DNA from: Caballeronia fortuita
GTDB lineage: Bacteria; Pseudomonadota; Gammaproteobacteria; Burkholderiales; Burkholderiaceae
DNA: 64,000 bases
Assembly (NCBI RefSeq): GCF_001544835.2
Contig: NZ_FCNX02000006.1
Coordinates: forward strand, 1 to 64,000
Direction of reading: 5' to 3'
Shown here: piece by piece, positions 44,148 through 53,852 of the stretch
Numbering within the stretch: the first letter of the stretch is position 1
How the letters are laid out: every line of letters starts with the position of its first letter
The notes under the pieces: model-generated
Databases searched by the model: none
Told to the model about the DNA's origin: nothing
Seen by the model: the letters and a program-made list of their open reading frames with translations, nothing else
Program-made: the position numbers and the translations under genes

Positions 44148-45434
44148 ATGCTTCGTCGAACCGATTCCAACGCAGGCCCGTTCCCACAGGTGGCGAGACT
44201 CGCGCCGAACGTCAACCGAAGCGTCACACTACGCGTGGCGTGTGCCGTTCTGTCGCGGGCCGTGAAGACATTGGCGCTGCTCGGACTCGGCGGCACGGCG
44301 TCGCTCTCGTTCGCCGAAAGCGAGTCCATCGCTGGATTGCAGAGCTATCAGAATTCGGACATGAGCGCGTGGATATACGGCGAGCGACATGCCGACATGA
44401 CAATGGCAACCGATTCGTCCTCGCGCGTACCGGCGAGCCCGCCGGCCTCACCTGCCAGGCTCGATCCGTTGCAACCGGCCTACCCGCCAGCGTCCGGCGT
44501 TGTTGCCTATGCCCGCTCCGGGGCGATGCGCATCACATTCCGCAGTACGGAGCGCAGCGTCGCTTCGGGCGCCGTGGAAGTCAAAGCGGGCCACGCTCAT
44601 GGCGATAAGCGGCGGCGGAAGCCACGTGCCGCGCCAGTCCAGCACGAGCACGCCGTTCCTCGTCGCTTGATGATTCGCAACCGGCTCGGCTCAGATGCGC
44701 CTTCTCCTGCCATGCGCGCAAGACGGGACGCGTCGAGTCGGGCCGTCGCATTCCGGATGCCTGCACGTGCGGTCGATGCGAACCGCATTGCCGCAATCGA
44801 AGAAACCCAGCGCCCTGCGATCACCCAGCAGACGGCGAGTGATGCCGGACCCACGCAGAATGCCGATGCTTCGCGCCTGCCGCATCCGGCGTTGCACGCG
44901 GCGGCGAAATCGTTCAGTGTCGCGGGCCCGGAGAGCGTCGCAGTGGGCGACGGGGCCGCGGCGAGCGGCGAGCGATCGAGCGCGTTCGGCGAGGCAGCCG
45001 TCGCGCGCGGCGTCGGCTCCGTCGCAATCGGTGCCGACTCGGTCGCCGACCGCGACGAGACGGTCTCCGTCGGCAGCGCGGGGCACGAGCGGCAAATCAC
45101 CAACGTCGCGCCGGGCACCGCCCCCAGCGACGCCGTGAACCTCGGACAGCTCAATCAGGCGACGCGCGGTCTGAACGACCGCATCGACAGCGTCGACCAG
45201 TCCGCGCGACGCGGGATCGCGTCGGCCTCGGCGCTCAATATCGTCACGCCGTATTTGCCAGGCCGTACGACGTTCAACGCGGGCATTGCAAACTACCGCG
45301 GCCAGGCGGCGCTCGGCATTGGCGTCTCGCGCTGGAACAAGAAGGGCAACGTCAATATGAACCTCGGCATATCGACGGCGGGCGGCAACAGCACGATCGT
45401 CCGCGTCGGCATTGGAATCGTGTTGAGGGCTTGA
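44148..45434 (+). CDS. small YadA-type trimeric autotransporter
   Basis: 428 residues. A long signal region (about 1-57) has the hydrophobic core AVKTLALLGLGGTASLSFAES. Residues about 60-240 are low-complexity and unlike any family I recognise. Residues about 255-320 are YadA-like head repeats with SVAVGDGAAASGERSSAFGEAAVARG and SVAIGADSV. Then come the neck (ITNVAPGTAPSDAVNLGQL), a short coiled coil and the YadA anchor (residues 355-428). The C-terminal strand ends GIGIVLRA. Head and stalk are very short for an adhesin. It may act in surface contact near the T3SS. No ribosome-binding site is visible before the ATG. Confidence 0.78.
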   Translation: MLRRTDSNAGPFPQVARLAPNVNRSVTLRVACAVLSRAVKTLALLGLGGTASLSFAESESIAGLQSYQNSDMSAWIYGERHADMTMATDSSSRVPASPPASPARLDPLQPAYPPASGVVAYARSGAMRITFRSTERSVASGAVEVKAGHAHGDKRRRKPRAAPVQHEHAVPRRLMIRNRLGSDAPSPAMRARRDASSRAVAFRMPARAVDANRIAAIEETQRPAITQQTASDAGPTQNADASRLPHPALHAAAKSFSVAGPESVAVGDGAAASGERSSAFGEAAVARGVGSVAIGADSVADRDETVSVGSAGHERQITNVAPGTAPSDAVNLGQLNQATRGLNDRIDSVDQSARRGIASASALNIVTPYLPGRTTFNAGIANYRGQAALGIGVSRWNKKGNVNMNLGISTAGGNSTIVRVGIGIVLRA

Positions 45435-45625
45435 TCGCGCGAAGGTTTGCGCTCGAATTGCGCCGGGTCGACCCGAATGGAAATGAAAGAGTATCACCGC
45501 CTGAATCGTCTATTTGAGATCGTTAGGACACCGCGCAAGTCGCGGCCATGCCGTCGAACGAATGCCGGCGAAGCTTTCCGGGAAGAGACGGCATGTTCCC
45601 TTTATCAATCTGAAAGAGGTGACAC

Positions 45626-48058
45626 ATGAGCGTCAAACTCAAACCCATCACCGGAAGCGAGCCGATCTGGGGCGACGTGAAGCCCACGCAGTCGCAGCTC
45701 GATCTGATCAACAGAAGCCCGACCTTCGTCGCACAACTCAATGCGGCGAACGAAAGGGTCTCCGCAGGCACATTGCAGCCGATGTTTGTGAACGCGAACC
45801 TGCCAGCGGATGGGCTTTACAACTATGACAACAAGCGACTGGAATTCGCCCCCGACGTGGGCGAAAAAACCGACGGCGAATTCGTCAATTTGCTCGCCCA
45901 CGAACTCGGGCACGTCAACTATGACCCCAGCGACATGTCATTCAAGGACAAATACCCCGGCGCGATGAACCCGCGCGATCCTGGCGCCTACCCTGGCTAC
46001 GGCATGCTTTCGGTGCTCAACGAGACCGGAGGCGCCTACAACAACTGGAAGATCGGCAATCAGATCAACAACAGCCTCGCGGCGGACGGTCTGCCTGCCA
46101 TCGAAGCCAACACTTCGGAGCCGGAAGCGTATGCGGCTTTCGATGCGGCAGCCAAGAATCGCCCTGCGGGACTGACGGAGGCGCAGAACGACAATCGGAT
46201 CATTCAGCAGGGCATGGGAGCGACGGCGGCCCACGACCGCCACTTCACCGACGGCACCTATGACTATGACGCCCGCCACTTTTCCGGCCTGCCGCCGATC
46301 GAACCCGGCCCGCCGGTTTCGGCCAGCTATCAGGGCGACCCCAACACCGGCGATATCACTTCCGCGACGCAGAACTGGCAATCCGGCGACGTCTCCACGC
46401 AGAAGTACCAGGACGGCAGGCTACAGTCCAACGAGACGGCCGACGCGTCGGGCAAGCTCCTCCAGAGTTCGTCGTACACGTACCGGCCGGACGGCGGCTA
46501 CGGCATGACCGTCAAGGATGGCGAAGGAAAAACGCTCCAGCAGAGCGACTTCAATCCCGACGGATCCGGCGTCGAACGTGGCTTCAATCCAGACGGCTCG
46601 AAACTCGAGACGCAGTTCAATCCGGACAATCGCACGACCCGGATGACGCAGTACGACGCCAACGGCCGCGAAACGCAGAAGGACTACTTCGACCCGAATG
46701 AAGCCCGCAACACCAATCAGGTCGTGACGCATCCGGACGGGAGCCGCAGCCTTTACTCCTTCAACGACATGAACAAGGTGGGCCTGCAAAACGACTACGA
46801 CGCGCAGGGCAACCGCACCGGCATGAGCGCCTACGACCCCGATACTGGCCGGATGAATCTCAACGTCCGATACAACGCGGATGGCAGCCGCGTCACCGAG
46901 ACCATCGGCGCGGACGGGGCGGGAACGCGCGTCACCACGGACGCGAACGGCAATCGGTCGCCCGAACAAGCCGTGAACTACACGCCGGCGGAAATGCAGA
47001 CATTCAACGCGCAAGCCGACAAGGTAGCGGGCATTGCGCCGCCTCAGCCGGTGGGCGCGAACAATGCCCTGGGTGGCCAGCAGAACTACTTCGACCCGGC
47101 GACCAACAGGGTGACGAATCAGGTCGTGACCGGGCCGGACGGCAGCAGGACCCTCAACTCGTACAACGATCAGAACACACTGGGCTCGCGAGTGCAGTTC
47201 GACCCGGAGGGCAATCGCGTGAGCGCGAAGTATTTCGACCCCGTGACGGAAACGCTGAACAAAAATATCGACTATCAACCCGATGGCAGCCGTGTGGTCA
47301 CCACGCCCAACAACGCGGACTTCTCAATGATGACGCAGTCCTACAATGCGAAGAACCAGTTGACGCAGACGCAGAACATATCGCCGATGGGCATGCAGAC
47401 GACACATTACGATCCGGAAACTGGCCAGGTAACCGGCGAGAACACGACGAATCCGGACGGCGGCCATACCATCGAGTCGCGCAATGCGCAGGGTAATGTC
47501 GGTGCGATCAACAGCTACGACGCGAACGGCAGGCCCACGTCCTCCACCAGCTACGATCCGAATGCTGGTTCCGGGACACTCACGCACGTCACCTATAAAC
47601 CCGATGGCAGCCGTGACGTCGATCAGGCCACGGGCACGCAGCACACTTCGTATACGGTTGGCAGCGATGGCCAGGAGCATGACCGGCAGACCGGTCCACT
47701 GAGTCCTGCCAATGCGGCAACCTTCGCGGATTGGAAAAAATACGAGGCGCAGACGCCAGCGGGGGACGGAACACAGCCGCAAGCGAGTGCGCAGTCGCAA
47801 ACGCAAAACGTCGCCGCGGCAGCATCGGGCGATACGCTGCAACCTGCGCCCGCCGCCCAGCAGCAACAGGACATCGCGACAGGCGGCGATATCACGAAGC
47901 AGGCAACAGCGGCCTCCGAGGACGCTTCGGCTCAGAAGACCGCAACTCAATCGTCCGCAGCGTACGCCGACAGCGACACACAGTCCGCAGCACCCGTCGA
48001 CGACGTTGCGCCCGCAGCGGATGCCGGACAGGAGACCTCGGATACTGCTAGCGCCTGA
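45626..48058 (+). CDS. HELGH zincin-like / YD-type repeat protein, candidate effector
   Basis: 810 residues without signal peptide or membrane helix. The N-terminal domain (about 1-225) has the zincin motif HELGH at 92-96 within NLLAHELGHVNYD, and E133 in LNETGGAYN is a possible third ligand of a gluzincin type. Residues 230-670 carry repeats with DGSR, YDxxGN and YFDPxT motifs. Three units of about 72 residues (353-425, 488-559, 594-665) are clearly related. The tail (700-810) is Gln/Ala/Ser/Asp-rich and low in complexity, and shares APAADAG with the Gly-rich protein. AGAGGTG precedes the ATG. The combination is not one I recognise as described. An export signal could be at the N-terminus. 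Confidence 0.75.
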   Translation: MSVKLKPITGSEPIWGDVKPTQSQLDLINRSPTFVAQLNAANERVSAGTLQPMFVNANLPADGLYNYDNKRLEFAPDVGEKTDGEFVNLLAHELGHVNYDPSDMSFKDKYPGAMNPRDPGAYPGYGMLSVLNETGGAYNNWKIGNQINNSLAADGLPAIEANTSEPEAYAAFDAAAKNRPAGLTEAQNDNRIIQQGMGATAAHDRHFTDGTYDYDARHFSGLPPIEPGPPVSASYQGDPNTGDITSATQNWQSGDVSTQKYQDGRLQSNETADASGKLLQSSSYTYRPDGGYGMTVKDGEGKTLQQSDFNPDGSGVERGFNPDGSKLETQFNPDNRTTRMTQYDANGRETQKDYFDPNEARNTNQVVTHPDGSRSLYSFNDMNKVGLQNDYDAQGNRTGMSAYDPDTGRMNLNVRYNADGSRVTETIGADGAGTRVTTDANGNRSPEQAVNYTPAEMQTFNAQADKVAGIAPPQPVGANNALGGQQNYFDPATNRVTNQVVTGPDGSRTLNSYNDQNTLGSRVQFDPEGNRVSAKYFDPVTETLNKNIDYQPDGSRVVTTPNNADFSMMTQSYNAKNQLTQTQNISPMGMQTTHYDPETGQVTGENTTNPDGGHTIESRNAQGNVGAINSYDANGRPTSSTSYDPNAGSGTLTHVTYKPDGSRDVDQATGTQHTSYTVGSDGQEHDRQTGPLSPANAATFADWKKYEAQTPAGDGTQPQASAQSQTQNVAAAASGDTLQPAPAAQQQQDIATGGDITKQATAASEDASAQKTATQSSAAYADSDTQSAAPVDDVAPAADAGQETSDTASA

Positions 48059-48114
48059 TTGCTTCAGCCATGACCGCCTGCGCATGAAGTAACGCGCGGA
48101 TAGCAGGCAAAGCC

Positions 48115-48141
48115 GCCGCACCGGCCTGGCAACGGTGCGGC
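48115..48141. terminator. stem-loop between convergent genes
   Basis: Perfect 9-bp stem GCCGCACCG / CGGTGCGGC with a 9-base loop, one base before the stop codon of the dehydrogenase gene on the minus strand and 57 bases after the HELGH gene. No T tract, so it is a weak terminator candidate. Confidence 0.4.
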
Positions 48142-48142
48142 G

Positions 48143-49264
48143 TCATCCGACGGCTATCCACTTCCCATCGGCGCTACCACTGCGCAACACCGCCTCCACA
48201 AACCTCAACCCCGCGACCCCATCCTCGACGGTCGTCAGCCAGTCGTCGCCTTGAGTGGTCCCGCTCGCGATACACGCCGCCGCATCCGTATAAACCTGTG
48301 CGAACGCTTCCAGATAGCCTTCCGGATGCCCCGCCGGCACGCGCGTCGCATGCAGCGCTTCAGGACTCTGCACACGCCCACGTGTGATGCGTTCCGACGC
48401 GCCGCCTATCGGCGTGAACCACAATTCGTTCGGCGTCTGCTGATCGAACGCAATGCCCGCCTTCGACCCATATACGCGCAGCCGCAACGCATTCTCTTCG
48501 CCCGCGGCGACCTGACTCGCCCACAACATGCCGCGCGCGCCGTTCTCGTAACGCAGCATCGCCTGCACATGATCGTCGACACGGCGATTCGGCACGAACG
48601 TCGTCACGTCGGCACAAAGCTCGGAAGGCCGCATACCCGTCACGTACTCCGCAAGCTGATACGCATGCGTGCCGATATCGCCGAGACAGCCCGCCGGGCC
48701 GGCCAACGCCGGATCGGTGCGCCATGCGGCCTGCCGGTTCGCCTGCGTCTCGACAGGAAGCGACAGCCAGTCCTGCGCATACTCGACCTGCACGACGCGG
48801 ATATCGCCGAGCAGGCCGCGCCGCACCATCCCGCGCGCATGGCGCACGAGCGGATAGCCCGTGTAGGTATAAGTCACCGCGAATACGCGATCCTTCTCGC
48901 GCGCGAGTTTCACAAGCGCCTCGCCTTCATCGAGCGACACGGCGAGCGGTTTGTCGCAGATCACATGTATGCCCGCTTCGAGAAACGCGGTCGCAATCGG
49001 CGCATGCAGATGATTCGGCGTGACGATCGCGACCGCCTCGATACCGTCCGAGCGTCCCGCCTCGATGCGCGCCATCTCGCGATAATCATCGTAGCTGCGC
49101 GGGAGTCCGATCGCCGCCGCGCTCGACGCAGCACGCCGCGCATCCGACGACAACGCGCCCGCGACGAGCTCATACCGATCATCGAGCCGCGCCGCGATCC
49201 GATGCACCGCGCCGATGAACGCACCCTCGCCGCCGCCGACCATGCCCAGCCGCACGCGATTCAT
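48143..49264 (-). CDS. Gfo/Idh/MocA family oxidoreductase
   Basis: 373 residues. N-terminal Rossmann fold (MVGGGEGAFIGAVH) and the conserved EKP-like motif as CDKPLAVSLDEGEAL near residue 105. The C-terminal alpha/beta domain has DIGTHAYQLAEYVTG near 190. The family oxidises or reduces sugar and inositol derivatives using NAD(P). It starts inside the isomerase stop codon (ATGA overlap) and is the last gene of the LacI-ABC operon. The substrate cannot be read from sequence. Confidence 0.85.
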   Translation of the reverse strand: MNRVRLGMVGGGEGAFIGAVHRIAARLDDRYELVAGALSSDARRAASSAAAIGLPRSYDDYREMARIEAGRSDGIEAVAIVTPNHLHAPIATAFLEAGIHVICDKPLAVSLDEGEALVKLAREKDRVFAVTYTYTGYPLVRHARGMVRRGLLGDIRVVQVEYAQDWLSLPVETQANRQAAWRTDPALAGPAGCLGDIGTHAYQLAEYVTGMRPSELCADVTTFVPNRRVDDHVQAMLRYENGARGMLWASQVAAGEENALRLRVYGSKAGIAFDQQTPNELWFTPIGGASERITRGRVQSPEALHATRVPAGHPEGYLEAFAQVYTDAAACIASGTTQGDDWLTTVEDGVAGLRFVEAVLRSGSADGKWIAVG

Positions 49265-50328
49265 CGCTTGTCTCCGCTGTCGATGCCGAGCACGCCGCGC
49301 ATCTGCTCGCGGCTCGCGCCGCTGCCCGCGAAGTCATCGAAGGCGCGCTCGGCCACGCGAATGATGTGATCGCGTATGAACACCGCGCCCTCGCGCGCGC
49401 CGTCTTCCGGATGCTTCAGCGCGCACTCCCATTCGAGCACGGCCCAGCCTGCAAAATCGTATTGCGCCATCTTCGAGAAGATCGCCTTGAAGTCGATCTG
49501 GCCATCGCCCAGCGAACGGAAACGTCCCGCGCGATCGACCCATCCGGAATAGCCGCCGTACACGCCCTGCTTTCCGTTCGGCCGGAACTCCGCGTCCTTC
49601 ACGTGAAACGCCTTGATGCGCGCGTGATAAATATCGATAAACGCGAGGTAATCGAGCTGCTGCAACATGAAGTGGCTCGGATCGAACAGGATGTTCGCGC
49701 GCGGATGATCGTCCACCGCCGCGAGAAAGCGCTCGAAGGTGACGCCATCGTGCAGGTCTTCGCCAGGATGAAGCTCGTAACACACGTCGATGCCCGCGCG
49801 ATCGAACTCATCGAGGATCGGGCGCCATCGGTTCGCAAGTTCTTCGAACGCGGCTTCGACGAGACCCGCCGGACGCTGCGGCCACGGATACACATACGGC
49901 CACGCGAGCGCGCCCGAGAACGTCACGTGCGCGTTCAGGCCGAGACGCTGCGACGCCGCCGCCGCGAGCTTCATCTGTGCGATCGCCCATTCGGTGCGCG
50001 CCGCCGGGTTGCCGCGCACGTGCGGCGCGGCGAAGCCGTCGAAGAGCGTGTCATATGCGGGATGGACGGCGACCAACTGGCCTTGCAGATGCGTCGACAA
50101 TTCGGTGATTGCGACGCCCGCATCATCGACGGTGCGGCGAATCTCGTCGCAATACGCATTGCTCGATGCCGCTTTCTCGAGATCGATCAGACGCGGATCG
50201 GCGGGCACCTGAATGCCCTTGTATCCGAGCGATGACGCCCACGACGCGAGGTTTGCGAGCGTATCGAACGGCGCCTGCTCGCCCATGAACTGCGCGAGGA
50301 AAATCGCCGGGCCTTTGATCGTTTTCAT
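49261..50328 (-). CDS. sugar phosphate isomerase/epimerase (AP endonuclease-like TIM barrel)
   Basis: 355 residues, longer than the usual 260-300 of the family. TIM-barrel metal ligands are in CYELHPGEDLHD (near 175-185), FDPSHFMLQ (near 215) and the late GWAVLEWECALKHPE. It is similar to isomerase/epimerase proteins next to Gfo/Idh/MocA dehydrogenases in inositol- or keto-sugar pathways. Coupling to the dehydrogenase gene by ATGA overlap implies consecutive steps. No signal peptide. Confidence 0.83.
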   Translation of the reverse strand: MKTIKGPAIFLAQFMGEQAPFDTLANLASWASSLGYKGIQVPADPRLIDLEKAASSNAYCDEIRRTVDDAGVAITELSTHLQGQLVAVHPAYDTLFDGFAAPHVRGNPAARTEWAIAQMKLAAAASQRLGLNAHVTFSGALAWPYVYPWPQRPAGLVEAAFEELANRWRPILDEFDRAGIDVCYELHPGEDLHDGVTFERFLAAVDDHPRANILFDPSHFMLQQLDYLAFIDIYHARIKAFHVKDAEFRPNGKQGVYGGYSGWVDRAGRFRSLGDGQIDFKAIFSKMAQYDFAGWAVLEWECALKHPEDGAREGAVFIRDHIIRVAERAFDDFAGSGASREQMRGVLGIDSGDKR

Positions 50329-50341
50329 CTTGCGCCTCTAG

Positions 50342-50369
50342 AAAAAGGAAGGCCGCATGCGCGGCCTTC
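50342..50369 (-). terminator. intra-operon stem-loop after the binding-protein gene
   Basis: 9-bp perfect stem GAAGGCCGC / GCGGCCTTC with a 4-base loop. On the minus strand it is followed by CTTTTT. It lies 5 bases after the binding-protein stop and 13 bases before the isomerase gene. It probably stops part of the transcription or protects the upstream mRNA, giving more binding protein than downstream enzymes. Confidence 0.75.
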
Positions 50370-50374
50370 GCACA

Positions 50375-51340
50375 TCAGAACGGCGAGTTCGGGAAATAGA
50401 ACTGCTTGGCGTTGTCCTTCGTGATGAGCACCGACGGGATGATCGTCGTCGGCGGCAGCTTGTCGCCCTTCAGGCGCGCTTCGGCCGTGAGCTTGATCGC
50501 GTCGTAGATGAACTTCGGCGAGTACGAGACATCGGCGGGCACGCGCGCATCGCCGTCCATGATGCGCTTCACCGCTTCCTTCGATCCCGCGCCGCCGAAC
50601 ACGATCTTGACGTCGGTGCGCTTTGCCTGATCGATCGCCTTCAGCACGCCGACCATCATGTCGTCATCCGACGCCCACACGGCATCGATATGCTTGAAGC
50701 GCGTGAGATAGTCCTGCATCACCTTGAAGGCATCGTCGCGATTCCAGTTCGCGTATTTGGCATCGAGAATCTTGATGTCGGGATACTGCTTCATCACGCC
50801 CTCGAACGCGTTCCAGCGCTCGTTGTCGAGCGTCGTCGGAATGCCGCGCAGCGCGACGATATCGCCCTTGCCGTTCAGCGCCTTCGCGAGATATTCGGCC
50901 GGTATCTTGCCGAACGCGGTATTGTCGCCGGCGACATACGCATCCTGCGCGCTGGTGTCGGTGAGGCCGCGATCGACGACCGTCACGTACACGCCCTTCT
51001 TCTTGACTTGCGCGACCGGCTGCGTGAGCGATGCCGATTCCTGCGGGAAGATCACGAGCGCATTGATCTTGTTGACCGTCACGAGATCCTGCAACTGGTT
51101 CGCCTGCTCGGGCGCGGTGCCCGCCGTCTTCACGATCACTTTCAGGTCCGGATGCGCCTTCTCCAGTTCCTTCTTCGCTTCGTTCGCCCACCACACGATG
51201 CCGCCCGTGAAGCCGTGATCCGCCGTCGGAATGGCGACGCCGAGCACGACCTTGTCGGCGGCGAATGCGGACGACGACGCAGCGGCGAACGCGCTCGCCG
51301 CCAACGTGAGCGCGCCGAGCGCGCGAAGCATTTTCTTCAT
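50375..51340 (-). CDS. sugar ABC transporter substrate-binding protein (RbsB-like)
   Basis: 321 residues with a Sec signal peptide ([20 protein letters not shown]). Family I periplasmic-binding fold, typical of ribose/galactose-type transporters: [15 protein letters not shown] at the start and [16 protein letters not shown] near 205. It catches a sugar in the periplasm for the permease/ATPase encoded just upstream in the operon. The ligand is unknown. A stem-loop follows the gene. Confidence 0.88.
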   Translation of the reverse strand: MKKMLRALGALTLAASAFAAASSSAFAADKVVLGVAIPTADHGFTGGIVWWANEAKKELEKAHPDLKVIVKTAGTAPEQANQLQDLVTVNKINALVIFPQESASLTQPVAQVKKKGVYVTVVDRGLTDTSAQDAYVAGDNTAFGKIPAEYLAKALNGKGDIVALRGIPTTLDNERWNAFEGVMKQYPDIKILDAKYANWNRDDAFKVMQDYLTRFKHIDAVWASDDDMMVGVLKAIDQAKRTDVKIVFGGAGSKEAVKRIMDGDARVPADVSYSPKFIYDAIKLTAEARLKGDKLPPTTIIPSVLITKDNAKQFYFPNSPF

Positions 51341-51365
51341 GACGATGTCTCCTGTTTTATGACTA

Positions 51366-52382
51366 TCAACGACGACCGCGCTGCAAGAATGCTACGAGGA
51401 TGATCACGGCGCCTTGCACCGCCGCATTCAGATACACGCTGATGATGCTCGTGAGATTCAGTATGTTGTTGATGACCGAGAGCAGAATCGCGCCGATGAC
51501 CGTGCCGATCACGCGCCCTTCGCCGCCCTTCAGCGCCGTGCCGCCGACGACCACCGACGCGATCGCTTCGAGCTCCCACAAGAGGCCCGTCGTCGGCGTG
51601 GCGGAGCCTAGACGCGGCACATACAGAATCGTCGCGACGGCCACGCACAGACCGAGCAGCACGTACGTCACGATCTTCACGCGATCCACGCGAATCGCGG
51701 CATAGCGCGCGACCTGTTCGTTCGATCCGATCGCCTGCACATGACGCCCGTACACGGTGCGATTCAGAACGAGCGCGCCGCCCGCGGCCACGATGAGGAT
51801 AATCCAGATCGGCACCGGCACGTGCAGCAGGCTCGCGTAGTACACCGGCCCGTACAGATCCACGAGCGAATTGTCGAGCGTGAGCGCGCCGCCATCGGCG
51901 AGCCACGTCAGCAGCGCGCGAAAGATGCCGAGCGTGCCGAGCGTGACGATGAACGGCTCGATGCGCCCCTTCGTGACGAGCACGCCATGCGCAAAACCGA
52001 ACATCGCGCCGAGCACGAGCGCAAGCACGATGCCGAGCGCGATGATCAAGAGCGGCGGCACCGCGTGGCCATGAAAGCCCTGCATCAGCGCGTTCATCAT
52101 GTAGATCATGCTTCCCGCGATGAGCGCGGCCATCGAGCCGACCGACAGATCGATGCCGCCCGAGATGATGACGAAAGTCATCCCCACCGCGATGATGCCG
52201 ATGAACGACGTGCGCGTGAGCACGTTCATCGCGTTGTCGACGGTGGCGAAATCGCCGTTGAGCAAGGTGCCGCCGATGCACAGCGCGATCAGCCCGATCA
52301 GCGGCCCGACGCCGAACAGAAAGCGTGCGACGGTGGAAAGCCGGCTTTCGCTTATCGTGTCTTCAGTGTGTGCCGGTCGCAT
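51366..52382 (-). CDS. sugar ABC transporter permease (RbsC-like)
   Basis: 338 residues with eight to ten hydrophobic segments. Conserved RbsC-type features are [15 protein letters not shown] near residue 72 and [26 protein letters not shown] near 265. It starts 20 bases inside the end of the ATPase gene. It forms a homodimeric channel for the sugar captured by the binding protein downstream. Confidence 0.9.
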   Translation of the reverse strand: MRPAHTEDTISESRLSTVARFLFGVGPLIGLIALCIGGTLLNGDFATVDNAMNVLTRTSFIGIIAVGMTFVIISGGIDLSVGSMAALIAGSMIYMMNALMQGFHGHAVPPLLIIALGIVLALVLGAMFGFAHGVLVTKGRIEPFIVTLGTLGIFRALLTWLADGGALTLDNSLVDLYGPVYYASLLHVPVPIWIILIVAAGGALVLNRTVYGRHVQAIGSNEQVARYAAIRVDRVKIVTYVLLGLCVAVATILYVPRLGSATPTTGLLWELEAIASVVVGGTALKGGEGRVIGTVIGAILLSVINNILNLTSIISVYLNAAVQGAVIILVAFLQRGRR

Positions 52383-53850
52383 GCGCGATCAACCTCTCTT
52401 CGGTCAAAAGATCCATGCCGAGCGTCGCGACGAGTTCGCCCGCGCGCATCACCGCGACGCGATGACACAAGCCGATCAGTTCGATCAGTTCGGACGAGAT
52501 CACGATCACCGCGCGGCCTTCCGCAGCCAGTCGGTGAATCAGGAAATAGATATCGCGCTTCGCGCCGACATCGACGCCGCGCGTGGGTTCGTCGAGCACG
52601 ATCACGCGCGGATCGGGATTGAGGAACTTCGCGAGCGCGAGCTTCTGCTGATTGCCGCCCGATAACATGCGCGCGCGTATCGACGTGTTGCCGGTGCGAA
52701 TGCCGAAGTCCTTCACCGCGCCCTTGAGCGCATCGCGTTCGGCGCGCGTATCGATGAGCGGATGCGCGTAGCGTTCGAGCGTCATCATCGTGAGGTTGTC
52801 TTTCAGCGCCATGTCGACGTGCAGGCCGCGCCCTTTTCTGTCTTCGCTCAGATACGTGAGGCCGTGTTTCATCGCTTCGCGCGGGTTCGTCAGACGCGCG
52901 GCCTTACCTTCGATCGCGACGCGCCCCGCGCTCAACGGCCGCAAGCCCACGAGCGCCTCGAACAGTTCCGTGCGCCCCGCGCCGACGAGTCCCGCGAAAC
53001 CGAACACTTCGCCCTGGCGCACCGAGAAGCCGATGCCGTCCGCCCAGCCCGGCACCGATGCGCCTTCGACTTCGAACGCGACCGGCGCGTCGTCGGGCAA
53101 CGGCGGCTTGTCGGGGAACATGTCGGAGACCTCGCGCCCGACCATCAGGTTCGCCATCTGCTGACGCGTGAGTTCGTCGGTCGGCGCGCGCGCGACGAAC
53201 CGGCCATCGCGCATCACGATGACTTCGTCGGTCACGCGCTCCACTTCGTCGAGCTTGTGCGAGATATAGACGATGGTCGTGCCCGCATCCTTCAGACGCG
53301 CCATCAGCGCGAAGAGGCGCTGCGTTTCCGACGGCGTGAGCGTCGCGGTCGGCTCGTCCATGATGAGCAGGCGCGCGCTGCGCAACATCGCCTTCGCGAT
53401 CTCGACGAGCTGCTTCTCCGCGACGATCAGATCGCGCACTTTCGTATCCGGATTCTTGTGCAGGCCGACATCGTTCAGCGCGGCGCGGGCGTCGTCGCGC
53501 ATCGCTGCTTCATCGAGAAAGAAGCCCTTCTTCAACTCGTGCCCGAGGAACATGTTCTGCGTGATGCTCAAGTGATCCGCGAGATTCAGTTCCTGGTGAA
53601 TCAGCACGATGCCCGCGTGTTCCGCATCGCGCGAGCTTGAAAAATCGCGTTCGCGTTCGTCGATGAAAAGCTCGCCCGCGTTCGCGCGCTCGTAGCCCGC
53701 GAGAATCTTCATCAACGTGGATTTGCCCGCGCCGTTCTCGCCGAGCAATCCGTAGATGCGGCCCGGCGCGAGATCGAACGTGACGCCGTGCAGCACGCGC
53801 ACCGGCCCGAACTGCTTTTCGATGCCCTGAAAGCGCACGGCGAGGCTCAT
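52363..53850 (-). CDS. sugar ABC transporter ATP-binding protein (RbsA-like)
   Basis: 495 residues from the ATG at 53850; a longer open frame upstream lies in the LacI gene. Two nucleotide-binding domains: the first has [14 protein letters not shown] and [12 protein letters not shown], and the second has a degenerate P-loop ([14 protein letters not shown]) with [14 protein letters not shown] and [13 protein letters not shown]. This duplicated layout is typical of RbsA/MglA/XylG. It powers sugar uptake. The gene starts two bases after the LacI stop. Confidence 0.92.
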   Translation of the reverse strand: MSLAVRFQGIEKQFGPVRVLHGVTFDLAPGRIYGLLGENGAGKSTLMKILAGYERANAGELFIDERERDFSSSRDAEHAGIVLIHQELNLADHLSITQNMFLGHELKKGFFLDEAAMRDDARAALNDVGLHKNPDTKVRDLIVAEKQLVEIAKAMLRSARLLIMDEPTATLTPSETQRLFALMARLKDAGTTIVYISHKLDEVERVTDEVIVMRDGRFVARAPTDELTRQQMANLMVGREVSDMFPDKPPLPDDAPVAFEVEGASVPGWADGIGFSVRQGEVFGFAGLVGAGRTELFEALVGLRPLSAGRVAIEGKAARLTNPREAMKHGLTYLSEDRKGRGLHVDMALKDNLTMMTLERYAHPLIDTRAERDALKGAVKDFGIRTGNTSIRARMLSGGNQQKLALAKFLNPDPRVIVLDEPTRGVDVGAKRDIYFLIHRLAAEGRAVIVISSELIELIGLCHRVAVMRAGELVATLGMDLLTEERLIAHATGTH

Positions 53851-53852
53851 CG

